Assembly: GCF_001906925.1 (NCBI RefSeq)
Contig: NZ_MRWQ01000006.1
Location: 124,001-188,000 of the forward strand
From: Domibacillus mangrovi
Lineage (GTDB): Bacteria; Bacillota; Bacilli; Bacillales; Domibacillaceae
Direction: 5' to 3'
Length of the DNA: 64,000 nucleotides
The first letter of the stretch is position 1. Each line of letters opens with the position of its first letter. The notes under the pieces were generated by a model, which was not told where the DNA came from, searched no databases, and was given only the letters and a program-made list of their open reading frames with translations. The translations under genes and the position numbers were made by a program. Below, in pieces: positions 46,172-56,900 of the stretch.

Positions 46172-47302
46172 TTAATTTAATTGCCTTTTGAAAGCCTCTT
46201 GAATGAAAGCTTTATTTATTTCTTCCATTCTAATTAACTGCCTTTTTTTAAGTGCTGTTTGATACTCGATTTTAGACACTATTTTCTCAAATTTATCCTG
46301 AACTTCTTTGGAAGGGACAAATAATTCTATTTTCTTAACATCAGTTGCAGTTATGTTTTTTTTAGCCGTCCTTTTAATATAGGACTCAAGCTTTTTTTGC
46401 CCTATATCAGAAGTTAAAAAATAAAATAAATATTTGGGATTTACTTTTTCTATATTTGCTTTTATTCGAAGAAGGTTAGGGCTAATATTTGCATTTATTA
46501 AATTTTTAGAGTTTATTATCCCAATTCTTTTAGCAGTAGAGCCATCCCCTCGAACAGCCATAACAATGTCATTATATTCAATTATTGTCCTTGGATATTT
46601 TTCACTTATATCAGAATCAATATAGACGTAATTTGACATATCAGGATCCACAATTCCATTCGAAAGAATGTTACCAATTCTTATTACAGCTGAACCCTCT
46701 GCTTTGTACTTCAATCCATAAAAAGTAGGATATCTATATATTTCAGAACATACTTCGTCAAGTGGATAAAACTCTATACTATTACAAGTTGAGAAAGTCT
46801 CCCCAAACATGTCCCTAAATAATATTTTAGGTAATCCATCTAGCTTCTCTATTGATTCTTTTCGTTTATTAATTATATAATCTAGTTTATCTAAAATATC
46901 TGCAATCCTTTCTTGCTCGTCGAGACTTGGAAGCAGTACCGATACATTCTTTAGACTAGTTCTGGTAATCTGTGGTTGCGCTGAACCTGATATGACATCG
47001 TTAAATCCTCTTGCTTTCAAAAAATAATATAGATATTTAAGGTTTACCCTACTGATGTCTAGATTGTCTAGAGCCATAGCATTACCATTGATATAAGAGT
47101 ACGGTTTACTTATATTTAATGTTCCACAAGTCGCACCCCGACACGTTATCATTAACGTTTCACCCTCATGGGTATATTGGTCATAATATCCAATCAATCC
47201 GTTAGCACCATAAACTAGGTAACCTTCCTCTTTTAGCTTTGAAGCAGGTATAGTTTTCCACTGTTTAGGAAGACAAATATCAATTAATTTAACTTGTTCC
47301 AC
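46172..47302 (-). CDS. hsdS: Type I restriction enzyme specificity subunit
   Basis: 376 aa. Two target-recognition domains are separated by a conserved helical region (LPSLDEQERIADILDKLDYI, near 130-150), with a second helical repeat at the end (ELFVPSKEVQDKFEKIV). It sets the recognition sequence of the complex, with one half-site per domain. The start overlaps the hsdM stop by 19 nt. Its length is typical. The recognition sequence cannot be predicted here. Confidence 0.94.
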   Translation of the reverse strand: MEQVKLIDICLPKQWKTIPASKLKEEGYLVYGANGLIGYYDQYTHEGETLMITCRGATCGTLNISKPYSYINGNAMALDNLDISRVNLKYLYYFLKARGFNDVISGSAQPQITRTSLKNVSVLLPSLDEQERIADILDKLDYIINKRKESIEKLDGLPKILFRDMFGETFSTCNSIEFYPLDEVCSEIYRYPTFYGLKYKAEGSAVIRIGNILSNGIVDPDMSNYVYIDSDISEKYPRTIIEYNDIVMAVRGDGSTAKRIGIINSKNLINANISPNLLRIKANIEKVNPKYLFYFLTSDIGQKKLESYIKRTAKKNITATDVKKIELFVPSKEVQDKFEKIVSKIEYQTALKKRQLIRMEEINKAFIQEAFKRQLN

Positions 47303-48789
47303 TTCAGCATCACCTCCAACTCTTCCATTCCTTGTATAATTTCTGTCTCTATCTGTTTTATTTCAGTGATGATTTTTTCTGGTGCTTCATATTTTACTTC
47401 TTCATATACAGTTTCTGTAAAACGGTTAAAACTTAACTCATACTGATTTTTGCGAATTTCATCGATATGGACAAAGAAAGATTGTTCCGTACGCTTTCGA
47501 TTTTTTTCCTTTTCAAGGTTGCCGAACCGTTTGATAATATCAGGTATATTATTCTCTTCATGTTTATCATGATCAAGTTGTGTGCGCTTATCGTCAAGGG
47601 AATATCCGTCTGCTTGCATATTATAGAACCATACATTACCAGTGCCACCATTGTTTGTTTTCGTAAAAATAAGAATAGCAGTTGAAACACCCGCATATGG
47701 CTTAAAAACGCCAGATGGCATTGAAATAACCGCTTCTAGTTTTTGATTATCTACTAAATCTTTACGAATATCTGCATGTGCTTTTGAAGCTCCTGATAAA
47801 ACACCGTCAGGAACAATCACTGCACAACGACCACCTGTTTTTAAAAGTCGAACCATGAGTGCTAAAAATAAGAGTTCTGTTTTCTTAGTCTTTACTTTGT
47901 TCAATAAATTTGGGTTTACTTCATCATAATCCAATGATCCTTTAAATGGAGGATTAGCTAAACAGAGTGTATATGATTCCTCTTGAATATTAGTTTTGGA
48001 TAGCGAATCAAGCTGAGAAACATTCGGGTCTTCTATTCCATGAAGCATTAAATTCATTGCTCCGATTCGCAGCATAGTAGAGTCGGTATCAAAACCGTTA
48101 AACATTGTAAAGTTATAATGATCACGAAGCTTTTTATCATTAGACATAAATATCTCATCATGATGATGCTTATAAATATACTCAGCTGCTGATACAAGAA
48201 AGCCAGCTGTGCCTGATGCAGGATCAACAATTGTATCCTTTGGTGATGGTTTCATTAGCGCAACCATCATATCGATAATATGACGTGGTGTGCGAAACTG
48301 TCCATTTGTACCTGATGTCAATAATTTTGATAACAAGTATTCATATAAGTCACCTAAAGTATCCCTGTTTTGCGATGGTAAGTCATTTAATAAGTTATCA
48401 ATTCCCGTTATAACCCTTTGTAATAGTAAAGGTGTTGGAATGACAAAGACCGCATTTTCTAAATGTTTGCTAAAGCGTGATTTATCTTCCCCAACTTTTT
48501 TCATGTGTGGGAAGACTTCATCTTTTACAACACGAAACATTTCTTCTGAATCCTGCTCTTTAAATTTTGACCAGCGTAAATTCTCTTGTTCTTTTGTATA
48601 GATAGGTCGCTCAATTGGCTTACCTGTAATCAATGACTGTTTTTCCATTCGCTTTTGAATGTCATCTAGTCCTTGAATAAAAAGCAAATATGTAAACTGT
48701 TCAATAACAGTTAGCGGATTAGTCACTCCACCTGTCCAAAAATGCTCCCATATCTTATCAACTTTATTTTTCACTTCGCCTGTTATCAT
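47284..48789 (-). CDS. hsdM: Type I restriction-modification methyltransferase subunit
   Basis: 501 aa. It has an HsdM N-terminal helical domain ([20 protein letters not shown]), the SAM-binding [16 protein letters not shown] (near 185) and the adenine-methylase NPPF in [13 protein letters not shown] (near 285). It methylates adenine in the target. The ATG follows TAGGAGTTG. It heads the M-S-R operon, which appears intact. Confidence 0.96.
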   Translation of the reverse strand: MITGEVKNKVDKIWEHFWTGGVTNPLTVIEQFTYLLFIQGLDDIQKRMEKQSLITGKPIERPIYTKEQENLRWSKFKEQDSEEMFRVVKDEVFPHMKKVGEDKSRFSKHLENAVFVIPTPLLLQRVITGIDNLLNDLPSQNRDTLGDLYEYLLSKLLTSGTNGQFRTPRHIIDMMVALMKPSPKDTIVDPASGTAGFLVSAAEYIYKHHHDEIFMSNDKKLRDHYNFTMFNGFDTDSTMLRIGAMNLMLHGIEDPNVSQLDSLSKTNIQEESYTLCLANPPFKGSLDYDEVNPNLLNKVKTKKTELLFLALMVRLLKTGGRCAVIVPDGVLSGASKAHADIRKDLVDNQKLEAVISMPSGVFKPYAGVSTAILIFTKTNNGGTGNVWFYNMQADGYSLDDKRTQLDHDKHEENNIPDIIKRFGNLEKEKNRKRTEQSFFVHIDEIRKNQYELSFNRFTETVYEEVKYEAPEKIITEIKQIETEIIQGMEELEVMLKWNKLN

Positions 48790-49190
48790 TTAATACAACT
48801 CCTAGTAATGTAGAATCAACATAGTATCTATTGTAGCATTTTAACGTTAGCTTATTTTAAGAATTTTAATTCTGATTTACTCACAATTCACACTCAAAGT
48901 ATTTATATAAAAGACATAAAAATTCAAAGTTACTATATTTTTGCATGGGTTTCAACAAAGTCTATATGAAAAAAGAAGAGCTGTTGAATCATTCGAAAAG
49001 TTAGGAAGGGTTAGCGAAATAATAATAAAAAAGAGGCTTCTTTTTAGGAGAAGCCATTAGGATTACTTAAAAAGTTTTAGGGGAAGTGCAACCATTCGTT
49101 ACTGATTGAACAACACTACATTGAAGATCTATACCAAATAATGCTTTACCTTCGTTCCGTATAGGTACCTACAATTTATCGAGTAATCCC
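48790..49190. other. Intergenic with a terminator and a decayed ORF
   Basis: Upstream of hsdM on the minus strand and downstream of the 868-aa gene. A short open frame near 48953-49060 looks like debris. The terminator at 49035-49055 (GGCTTC...GAAGCC) followed on the minus strand by TCTTTTTTATTATT ends the 868-aa gene. Confidence 0.6.
49035..49055 (-). terminator. Terminator of the 868-aa gene
   Basis: GGCTTC (49035-49040) and GAAGCC (49050-49055); on the minus strand a long T-run follows. Confidence 0.75.
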
Positions 49191-51794
49191 CTAAGATACC
49201 GAGACATCTTTGTTTAGTTTCACCATATTCAATCTATCCAGTTCTCTAAGTTCTTCATCTAAGGCTTTTTCAAATACTTGATCTATATGATCTTTCGTTA
49301 CTATATGTTCTTTTGGTAACAGAGTTTTCCTTAGTTCTCTTAGAAAGAGATTAGGCGCAAGTTGTATTTCTTCTATGTGACCTCTGTATAATTCATGCAA
49401 ATAAGTAAGAACCTCAGTAGTAATAAAAACAGGAACCGTCGAAATTTCTTCTTCTCTTTCTTCATCATCTAATAATTCATCTTCGAAATATTTCACCATA
49501 GATTTAACTTGTATTGGCATAAAATCCTTGTTAGAAATAAACAAATGAGCACTAATTTCTGACACATTGCTAAACCGCTGAATATAAGCATTTACACCTA
49601 GGCTTTTCACATATTCCACAGCTTTTCGCTTTTCACTTCTTTCTAAATTATAATGATCTTTTTCTGTATACTTGCAGTCGAACGTAAAAGTATCATTCAA
49701 TACTTTAGTGTATTTTCCATTTCTACAAGAAATAGTAAAAACTCCCTCTGGTACAGCTTGTCCTTTTTTGTTATTTCCCCATTTTGTTGCATTCGTAAAA
49801 ATATCCTTTAAGATCGCAAACACATCGTCTTCTAATGTATCTTCATCATATTCCTTTACTTCTTCTTCTATCATAAGTGGAAGCTGACAAAGCGATTCAT
49901 ATGCTTTGCTAGCTGCTGATGCAATATAAGCTTTGGATCTTAAAGCTAAAGTATTCATAAGTGGTATATAGAAATTTAGAATCTCTTCTTCTTTATCCAA
50001 CACAAATAACTTACCAAAAGTCATTGTTTGGATTGAATCGGTTGTAAACTTTTCAACATACAGATCTTGATGACCGACAAAGATAATAATTATCGGTGTC
50101 ATCTGTTTTATCAATCTATTTAAAAAAGGCCTTGGAAGAGTTTCTTCTGTAATTATCAATTGAAACAATTTACCATCTACATTGCGTTCTATGTTAATAA
50201 ACTCATATTTTCTTTTTCCGAAAGTCATTATAGAGTTATTTAGTTTTTTCCAGTCACCACTTTTCTCCAAAATTTTAATATGAGACTGTATATATTGATT
50301 AATTTGCTTTATATCCGTTTTTAAAAGTATGTTCGATTTAGTTTTAATTATCCCTTCACAAACTGGACATTCTGTTGGAATCGTTTGATCATCTGATCTT
50401 CTTTCTTCGTATGTACAGTCCCTCTCTTGACAATAAGCCGTTTCTTCAGGTATTAGTTTCAACATTTTTTTCTCAATCAACTTCCCATACTGTTCATTCT
50501 CCTGAATGTTTTCAGAATTCACTTGCGACATTGCATAATCCACTAAATCTGATTGTCCATCAGTAAAATGTTCATTTGAAATTTCCTGAAATAGTGGTAT
50601 TCCGAAACGTTCCAAAAACTTATCCATAAATGATTTTCTCCTGTCTTTTTCCAAGCGACTATCATCCATTGTTAATAAAATATGGCCGTTCTCTAAAACA
50701 GAGGAACGAATGATCCTTCTAGTTCCTTCAGCAATAACAGCCATTCCTGCTATGTCCTTTATACTAGTCATGTGAATACAGTTTTTTTCATAAGCATCCT
50801 TAATAGATGCCCATACGTCTATATGGTTAGCCTTTATAGTTATTTCTGGAGAATTTTTCAGCAAACTTTCTCTGAAATGAATGCTTTCTACTTGAAAGTC
50901 AACAATGGTTTTTCCAACAGCAGACTTGCCTAAAAGAAAGCTATCTAAAACCATTTGTTTATTATAACGGTTAAATACTTCCGACTTTACCAGTGTAAGT
51001 TCGCCTTCAAATGTTTCTTCTAAATATTTTTTAATAATTCTTTTTTCAGTTTCAGTCTTGATTTTTATTTCCACAGATTGATTATCCAAACTAACCTCAT
51101 ACATCATTTCATCCACTTCCTGATTTCTAATAGCCTCTTTGAAGTCAGGTCGTGAAATATCGTTTAATCGTTTATACCAAAGAACAATAACTCTCTGATT
51201 GTCTAGAATACAATAAGAGAAAATTCGATACTTATTTTTTTCACCTGATCCCTTAAATAAACGATTCTCTAATTCTTTTTCAAACTCACTATTTTTTGCT
51301 AAATCCTTTGATTTTTCTACTGAAACTTTTTTATTTAGAGAAAGAAGATCGCCCGAACCTCTAACACTCCATAAATGGTAAGTGTAAAAAGAAAAAAGGT
51401 TAGCTGGCGACTTTTTAAACAAATGAAGAAGTTGTACTAAAGGTGTAGAGTAAGTATCTTCAAAACTGTTACTAACTAAGTTGTAATAAGACTTTATTGA
51501 ACCTTTTTTGCGGTGCAGGAACTCTTTTGCTTTTAATAATAAACATTGATCATTTTTATTAATTAATTTAGCTTGTTTTATTAATTCTACTTTCTCTTTT
51601 GTTTCGATACTCTTATCAAAAAAAGATAAAATTTCTTTTAATTCTTCAAGAGTACATTTTTCAATCGTTAAGTGAAACAAGCTTGTTTTTATTTCTTCAG
51701 AGTACTCATTAAATGCATCTATCCTAATTTTCAATTCTCTCCAAAATGCATCATTTACTTTTTCATGGCTGCTATATGTTTTATTATTTGACAA
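49191..51794 (-). CDS. Unknown large protein with zinc ribbon and PD-(D/E)XK-like motif
   Basis: About 867 aa. The middle has a four-Cys zinc ribbon (AYCQERDCTYEE ... TECPVCEGII). Near residues 680-735 PEGVFTISCRNGKY is followed by FTFDCKYTEKDHYNL, where D-C-K resembles the D/E-x-K active site of restriction-type nucleases. FLLGKSAVGKTIVDF near 310 looks like a P-loop but lacks a normal GxxxxGK[ST] context. I do not recognise the family. The TTG at 51794 follows GGGGGG by 7 nt; the longer in-frame TTG at 51833 has no site. It lies between the type I system and a toxin-antitoxin pair. Confidence 0.65.
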   Translation of the reverse strand: MSNNKTYSSHEKVNDAFWRELKIRIDAFNEYSEEIKTSLFHLTIEKCTLEELKEILSFFDKSIETKEKVELIKQAKLINKNDQCLLLKAKEFLHRKKGSIKSYYNLVSNSFEDTYSTPLVQLLHLFKKSPANLFSFYTYHLWSVRGSGDLLSLNKKVSVEKSKDLAKNSEFEKELENRLFKGSGEKNKYRIFSYCILDNQRVIVLWYKRLNDISRPDFKEAIRNQEVDEMMYEVSLDNQSVEIKIKTETEKRIIKKYLEETFEGELTLVKSEVFNRYNKQMVLDSFLLGKSAVGKTIVDFQVESIHFRESLLKNSPEITIKANHIDVWASIKDAYEKNCIHMTSIKDIAGMAVIAEGTRRIIRSSVLENGHILLTMDDSRLEKDRRKSFMDKFLERFGIPLFQEISNEHFTDGQSDLVDYAMSQVNSENIQENEQYGKLIEKKMLKLIPEETAYCQERDCTYEERRSDDQTIPTECPVCEGIIKTKSNILLKTDIKQINQYIQSHIKILEKSGDWKKLNNSIMTFGKRKYEFINIERNVDGKLFQLIITEETLPRPFLNRLIKQMTPIIIIFVGHQDLYVEKFTTDSIQTMTFGKLFVLDKEEEILNFYIPLMNTLALRSKAYIASAASKAYESLCQLPLMIEEEVKEYDEDTLEDDVFAILKDIFTNATKWGNNKKGQAVPEGVFTISCRNGKYTKVLNDTFTFDCKYTEKDHYNLERSEKRKAVEYVKSLGVNAYIQRFSNVSEISAHLFISNKDFMPIQVKSMVKYFEDELLDDEEREEEISTVPVFITTEVLTYLHELYRGHIEEIQLAPNLFLRELRKTLLPKEHIVTKDHIDQVFEKALDEELRELDRLNMVKLNKDVSVS

Positions 51795-51833
51795 TCCTTC
51801 GCCCCCCCATTGTTCAACTTCTACAAAGTTCAA

Positions 51834-52485
51834 AAAAACATTTGGACTATTCTAATTATTATATACAATAGTCCTATATTTATCTTATCAGCGAATTATC
51901 TTATTGTCTAAAGAGGTTAGATTTTTAAATCAAAATTAATTGAATATAATTTTACTTTTCCATTGATCAAAAGATTTTCATATTTTTTTCCTAAGAGAGG
52001 ATAAAACATTTTTGATTATAAAGCTAAGATATAATATACTTTGAAAATTTTAAACGTTGATAAAAAAAGGATAAACATTAGCTTCATACATGCTCACTCC
52101 TTTTATATGAATTCCGATCAAATTTCAACAATTTTGGCGAGCAGCCTTTGATAATATAAATGAAAATCTGTCTTTAATTAATATTACTTTCATTTTAGTA
52201 ATTAATAATATTTTCAAATTTACCTAGACTAATTCAATCTTAATCGGATTTCTTGGTTAATTTAAATAACTTAAATAAAGTGTAAATGATTTCAGATATG
52301 CTCTGATTAAAATTATAAACTGTCTTGGGGTTTTCAATTTCATGAAGCTTTTTCTTCACTAATTATTTAATTTCAAAAATCATGGTGTAAGAACTATCTA
52401 GAGTGGGAAAAATAATATATAGTAGTTCTTTTTTTGTTGCAAACTAATACTTTGTATAATACCAATAAATTTGAGGTGATTAGGT
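51834..52485. other. Intergenic, AT-rich
   Basis: Very AT-rich with no coding frame I can support. A promoter for the toxin-antitoxin pair lies at its right end: TATAAT (52455-52460) preceded by TTGTTG. Confidence 0.5.
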
Positions 52486-52545
52486 ATGGACAAGAATTCC
52501 ATTAATAGATATAATAAGAAAAATAATAATTTTGGAGTGATTAAT

Positions 52546-52695
52546 ATGTCAACTGTAAAAACGCTCCCTGAAATAGTAAAACAACCTAAAAATGAAAGCA
52601 AAAAACCTCAAACTATTTCTGATTTAAGAAAAATGCTCGCAATAAAAACCGCTCCTGGACATTCCCTTGTCGAGCTTTACAGAAGAGGTCAATAA
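52546..52695 (+). CDS. Small antitoxin-like protein
   Basis: 49 aa from the ATG at 52546 (GGAGTGATTAAT site). A longer form from 52486 (20 more residues) also has a good site, GAGGTGATTAGGT, so both may be made. The C-terminus reads KTAPGHSLVELYRRGQ. It overlaps the PIN gene start by 1 nt (TAATG). The size and position suggest a cognate antitoxin, but no antitoxin family is recognised. Confidence 0.6.
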   Translation: MSTVKTLPEIVKQPKNESKKPQTISDLRKMLAIKTAPGHSLVELYRRGQ

Positions 52696-53438
52696 TGCCT
52701 GTAAAAATACTCAGAATTGAAGATCTTAATTATAACTCTTTTAAACAGGCATCCATTTATGTCGATGCTTGTTTTTTATTGGCTTTCTTAGATGCAAATG
52801 GAGATGAGGATGGGGAATTAGTAGAGCGTGTTTTAATCAAAATGCAAAATGATAATATAAAAAAACTTTTAATTAGTAACCATGTTTTTTCTGAAGTCGT
52901 TCAACATTTATTTTTAGGTCATATTTACAGTGTTATACATCTAGCATATCGGAAATTCGTATTAAAAAAAGATCTTTCTGCTGATGAAAAAGATGTTCTA
53001 GGCGACCCATTTATCGCTAGGAAATTAATGCAGCTTGTTGATCAGCAGGAATTACGAGGGTTCCGAACTGGTAATAAAGTCTTTATACCTGTAAAAGAAA
53101 CTATAAAATTGTATAAAGAACGGTACACTGATAGAGATTCGCTCAACTATTACTATGAATCTGTATTACAGATTTTTAATGATCTATTTAGTAATTTAAA
53201 TAATGAGTTCAACATTCAAACTGAACATGTGTCTTCAGATGAATCTACTTTTTATATGGCTCAAGTATTTATGAGTGAACTTCAGTTAGAAGTTAAAGAT
53301 TCACTACACTTAGCAGTTGCTAAACAAAACGAGGCAGATTATTTTGCTACATTAGACAGTGATTTTGTCCATAAGTTTTACTCAGGGGCACATCTAGATA
53401 AGACTACTATTTTTCATATTTCAAAACGGTACGTTTAA
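52695..53438 (+). CDS. PIN-domain protein (VapC-like)
   Basis: 247 aa. The acidic PIN residues appear in SIYVDACFLLAFLD (first Asp), a Glu in SNHVFSEVVQ, and the C-terminal pair in KDSLHLAVAKQNEADYFATL then DSDF. PIN domains are RNases that cleave tRNA, rRNA or mRNA. It is longer than a minimal VapC (about 130 aa) because of a helical insertion near residues 90-160. It is coupled to the small gene upstream, as in toxin-antitoxin pairs. Confidence 0.78.
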   Translation: MPVKILRIEDLNYNSFKQASIYVDACFLLAFLDANGDEDGELVERVLIKMQNDNIKKLLISNHVFSEVVQHLFLGHIYSVIHLAYRKFVLKKDLSADEKDVLGDPFIARKLMQLVDQQELRGFRTGNKVFIPVKETIKLYKERYTDRDSLNYYYESVLQIFNDLFSNLNNEFNIQTEHVSSDESTFYMAQVFMSELQLEVKDSLHLAVAKQNEADYFATLDSDFVHKFYSGAHLDKTTIFHISKRYV

Positions 53439-53470
53439 CCCACAGAATAACTTTCTGTGGGTTTATTAAT
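53437..53470 (+). terminator. Terminator after PIN gene
   Basis: AACCCACAGA (53437-53446) pairs with TCTGTGGGTT (53454-53463), followed by TATTAAT. Confidence 0.8.
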
Positions 53471-53903
53471 CTATCAAATTAAATTAACTCTATCCTTTTC
53501 TTCGGCATAGTGTAAAGAATCTATACATATTTTGGAGCTTTCTGCGGACGTGAGTAGTACTCCGTTTTATCAAGGCTAGCTCATTTTAGACAGGCTATCA
53601 TATCAGTTGATCCATGTAAAAATCTCCTGAATTTTATCAAATTTATCTTGTGATACAAATGCTTCATAAGTATTTTCCCCCTATCCATTCTGTGTGGTCT
53701 TTAAATATTGCACCATTGCGCATCAAAGCGATACAATATATTCTATATGCCCTAATTTTACAAAGTACAATATTTTTACAAGGTTTTAAAAACAAAATGT
53801 GTATGTAATTAATCCAGAATAACCAAAAACCCTGAGCTCATTATGATATAGGCTCAGGGTTTTAATGCTAATTTTGTTATATTAAATTTATATAATGAAC
53901 TTT
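53464..53903. other. Intergenic
   Basis: Low-complexity AT-rich DNA; only the terminator at 53826-53863 is clear. No gene seen. Confidence 0.5.
53826..53863 (-). terminator. Terminator of the large helicase gene
   Basis: AAAACCCTGAGC (53826-53837) pairs with GCTCAGGGTTTT (53852-53863); the minus-strand side continues with TTGG. Confidence 0.8.
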
Positions 53904-56900
53904 TTAAGAAGATAAAATTAATTTTTTTTGCACCTTATCGACTATTAAATCAGATATTACCTTCTTCCTTTTCACCCAATCTTGAGACCAAATCCTTTCA
54001 ATTTCCCATCCTAATGACTCTAAAACATTTTGTCTTAACCGATCACGATCTCTCGCAGTTTTAGATGAGTGGTAAGTTGCACCATCACATTCAATTCCTA
54101 AAATATATTTACCTGGTTGTTTTGGATCTACTACGGCTAAATCAATGCGATAGCCTGAGCAGCCGACTTGCTTTCTTAGTTCCAATCCCTTGTTCCGAAG
54201 GGTATCATAAACATCTTGTTCAAATGGACTGTCAACCTCTCCATCATTTTCGATGCCCGTGTTGTAGCTGAATTCTCCGCCACTTTTGGCATAGGCTAAA
54301 TAAGCTTTCAATAATTTAGGTCCACGCTTTGTTAATTTTGTATCATCCAAATCAATATCTAAAATACTTGATACAACCTTTATTTCCTTTTTTGCACGGG
54401 AAACAGCGACATTTAACCTTCTCTCACCACCATCTTTATTAAGTGGTCCAAAATTATAATACATACGACCTTGGAGATCCCTCCCGTAACCAATGCTGAT
54501 AATAATGGTATCCCTCTCGTCCCCTTGAACATTTTCAAGGTTTTTTACAAAGAAGGATTCAAATCGATTTTCATTAAAGAAATCATCATGTTCTGGATAT
54601 TGCTTCCTTAATTCGTCAATCTTGTCCTGAATGGCCCCTTGTTGCTTTTCACTGAATGCAATAATTCCTAAAGAACGATCTTTTGATCTATTAATATGTT
54701 CAAAGACGAGTTCAGCGACTTTTTCTGCTTCTTTAAGATTCCTGCCTGATCCCCCACGATCATAAACACCATCTTTAACATAAACATGTGATATTCCATC
54801 ATGTTCACGCTGAAGTGAATTTGGGAATGTATAAAGTTCATTATTATAGATCTCTTTGTTTGAGAAAGCAATTAGCGATTCCTGTTTACTTCTGTAATGC
54901 CATTTTAAAGACATCTGCGGCATGAATAACAGGCATTCATCCAAAATACTTTCAAAATTTTCATAAATATCCTCATCTTCTTCATCAATAAATTCTTCAT
55001 CTACTTCAACTTGTTGACTGAAAAATGATGTTGGAGGCAATTGTTTATTGTCTCCCGCAATAATAAGTTGTTTCCCTCTCATTATTGCTGCAATTGCATC
55101 TTCTGGCCTTATTTGAGAAGCCTCATCAAAGATAACTACATCAAACTTTAATATTGATGGATCAATAAATTGGCTAACTGATAAAGGGCTCATCATCATA
55201 CAAGGTTTTAAAGACATAAGTAAATCTGGTATTGTAGAAAAAAGTTTACGAATAGGTTTATGTCTTTTTTGTTTTTGTATTTCACGTCTTAGAACAGCTA
55301 CTTCTGAACTTTTATAAGCATAATTTTCTAAATATGATTCTTTTCTTTCTGTAAGAATTTCATGAAGTCGCGAACTATTTATATCAATGTGTGAAAGATC
55401 ATCATACCTAAATTCCTCAAGTAATCTTTCATGTTGATCTATCCTAAACTGTTTGAGAGATGGTCGTAGGCGATATGCATTATCTAGCCACAGTTGATAA
55501 AAACGTTTTAAAAAGACTATTTCAAACTCAGAGTTTAATTTATCATTTTCAATAATTTTCCTAACAAAGTCTTCAAGACCTAGCTCATACACTCTGTTGA
55601 GAGCTTCTTGGAAAGTGATCCATTCTTGAAGCTTGAAGGTGCTTTCCGATAATCTATCCAATACTAAACAAACTTGTGAAAGATCTGCATAATAAAAGGA
55701 TTGTCCATTAAATATCTTCTCATCATAAGGGAATATACTTTGATAAAACTTTACTCCATGTTCAAGTAATTCTTCCTTCATTTCAAGTTGAGAACATATA
55801 GCAGAAAAACCCGACAACTTGTCCTTGCTATTAATCACATCCACAAAAGCTTCTGGGAACCATTCCTCATAACTTTCTTTTACTTTCGACATCCAATCAA
55901 TGGCTTCTTTTACTGCAAACCAATCCGTATCATATCCTTTGAATAGCTCCCCATAAAGCAACGAAAGGTTCTCCGTTTCACCATCAATTTTCTCTGATAT
56001 TCTTTCTATGTTATTCAAGACTTTAAATAATTCGTTAATATTATTAAATGTAATATTTTGTTCTGTTAAAGATAAAGAATTTACTTTGTTTTTTGCATTT
56101 AATAATCCACTTATAAAATCGTTAATTTTTTGTTTTTCATCTATGAATTTATATAAATCTGTATTTTCATCAATGTTCCATAACTTTGGCATAAATTCTT
56201 TTCTTAGAAAAAGTAATTCATTATTAATTTCTTGGTATAAGCTCCTAAATTTATGGATCAAATCTCTGAAAATTATTACTGACTGGGTTTCCATTTTCAA
56301 TATAAATGGTTTAAAAAGGTCTTGTTTATTTCCTTGTATAAGAAATACATCTAATGAAAAAATATTTTCAATATTTGAAGAAACCTTATCCCAATCTGTT
56401 TTTTCACCATTATATTCTAAACCGAATAGTTCTGATAAATTATCTTTTTGATCTTCTATTTTATTTTTCAACTTTTTTAAAGAATTTAGTGCTCGGATAT
56501 CTTTTATTGTTTTATCATATTGCAACTTTTTCTTTTCAACTAAATAGGATGTTATTAAATTGTTATCTTTCTTGTACTGTCCTTTAAGGATGCGGAGAAA
56601 AGAAGTGTATTCTTGGGTAAAGCGATTTAGAATGTCATCAAGATTTTCATTTAAAATTCCAAGATCAAATTCTTTTTCTAACTTTATTTTCTCAGAATTA
56701 TATGCTTTAAATAATTCTCTATTTTCCTTAATAATATTTCTTATTTCATCCCTCTTCTCCGAATGAAACCATTGTTCTGTTGGAGAAGGGTTATCTTTTA
56801 TTAAATCATAAAATTTTTCAAAGAATAATATTTCTTTTTCATTAAAAATTTCAAATTGAAACCCAGTCAAATTTCGAAATTCTTCTTTAGCCTTATTTAT

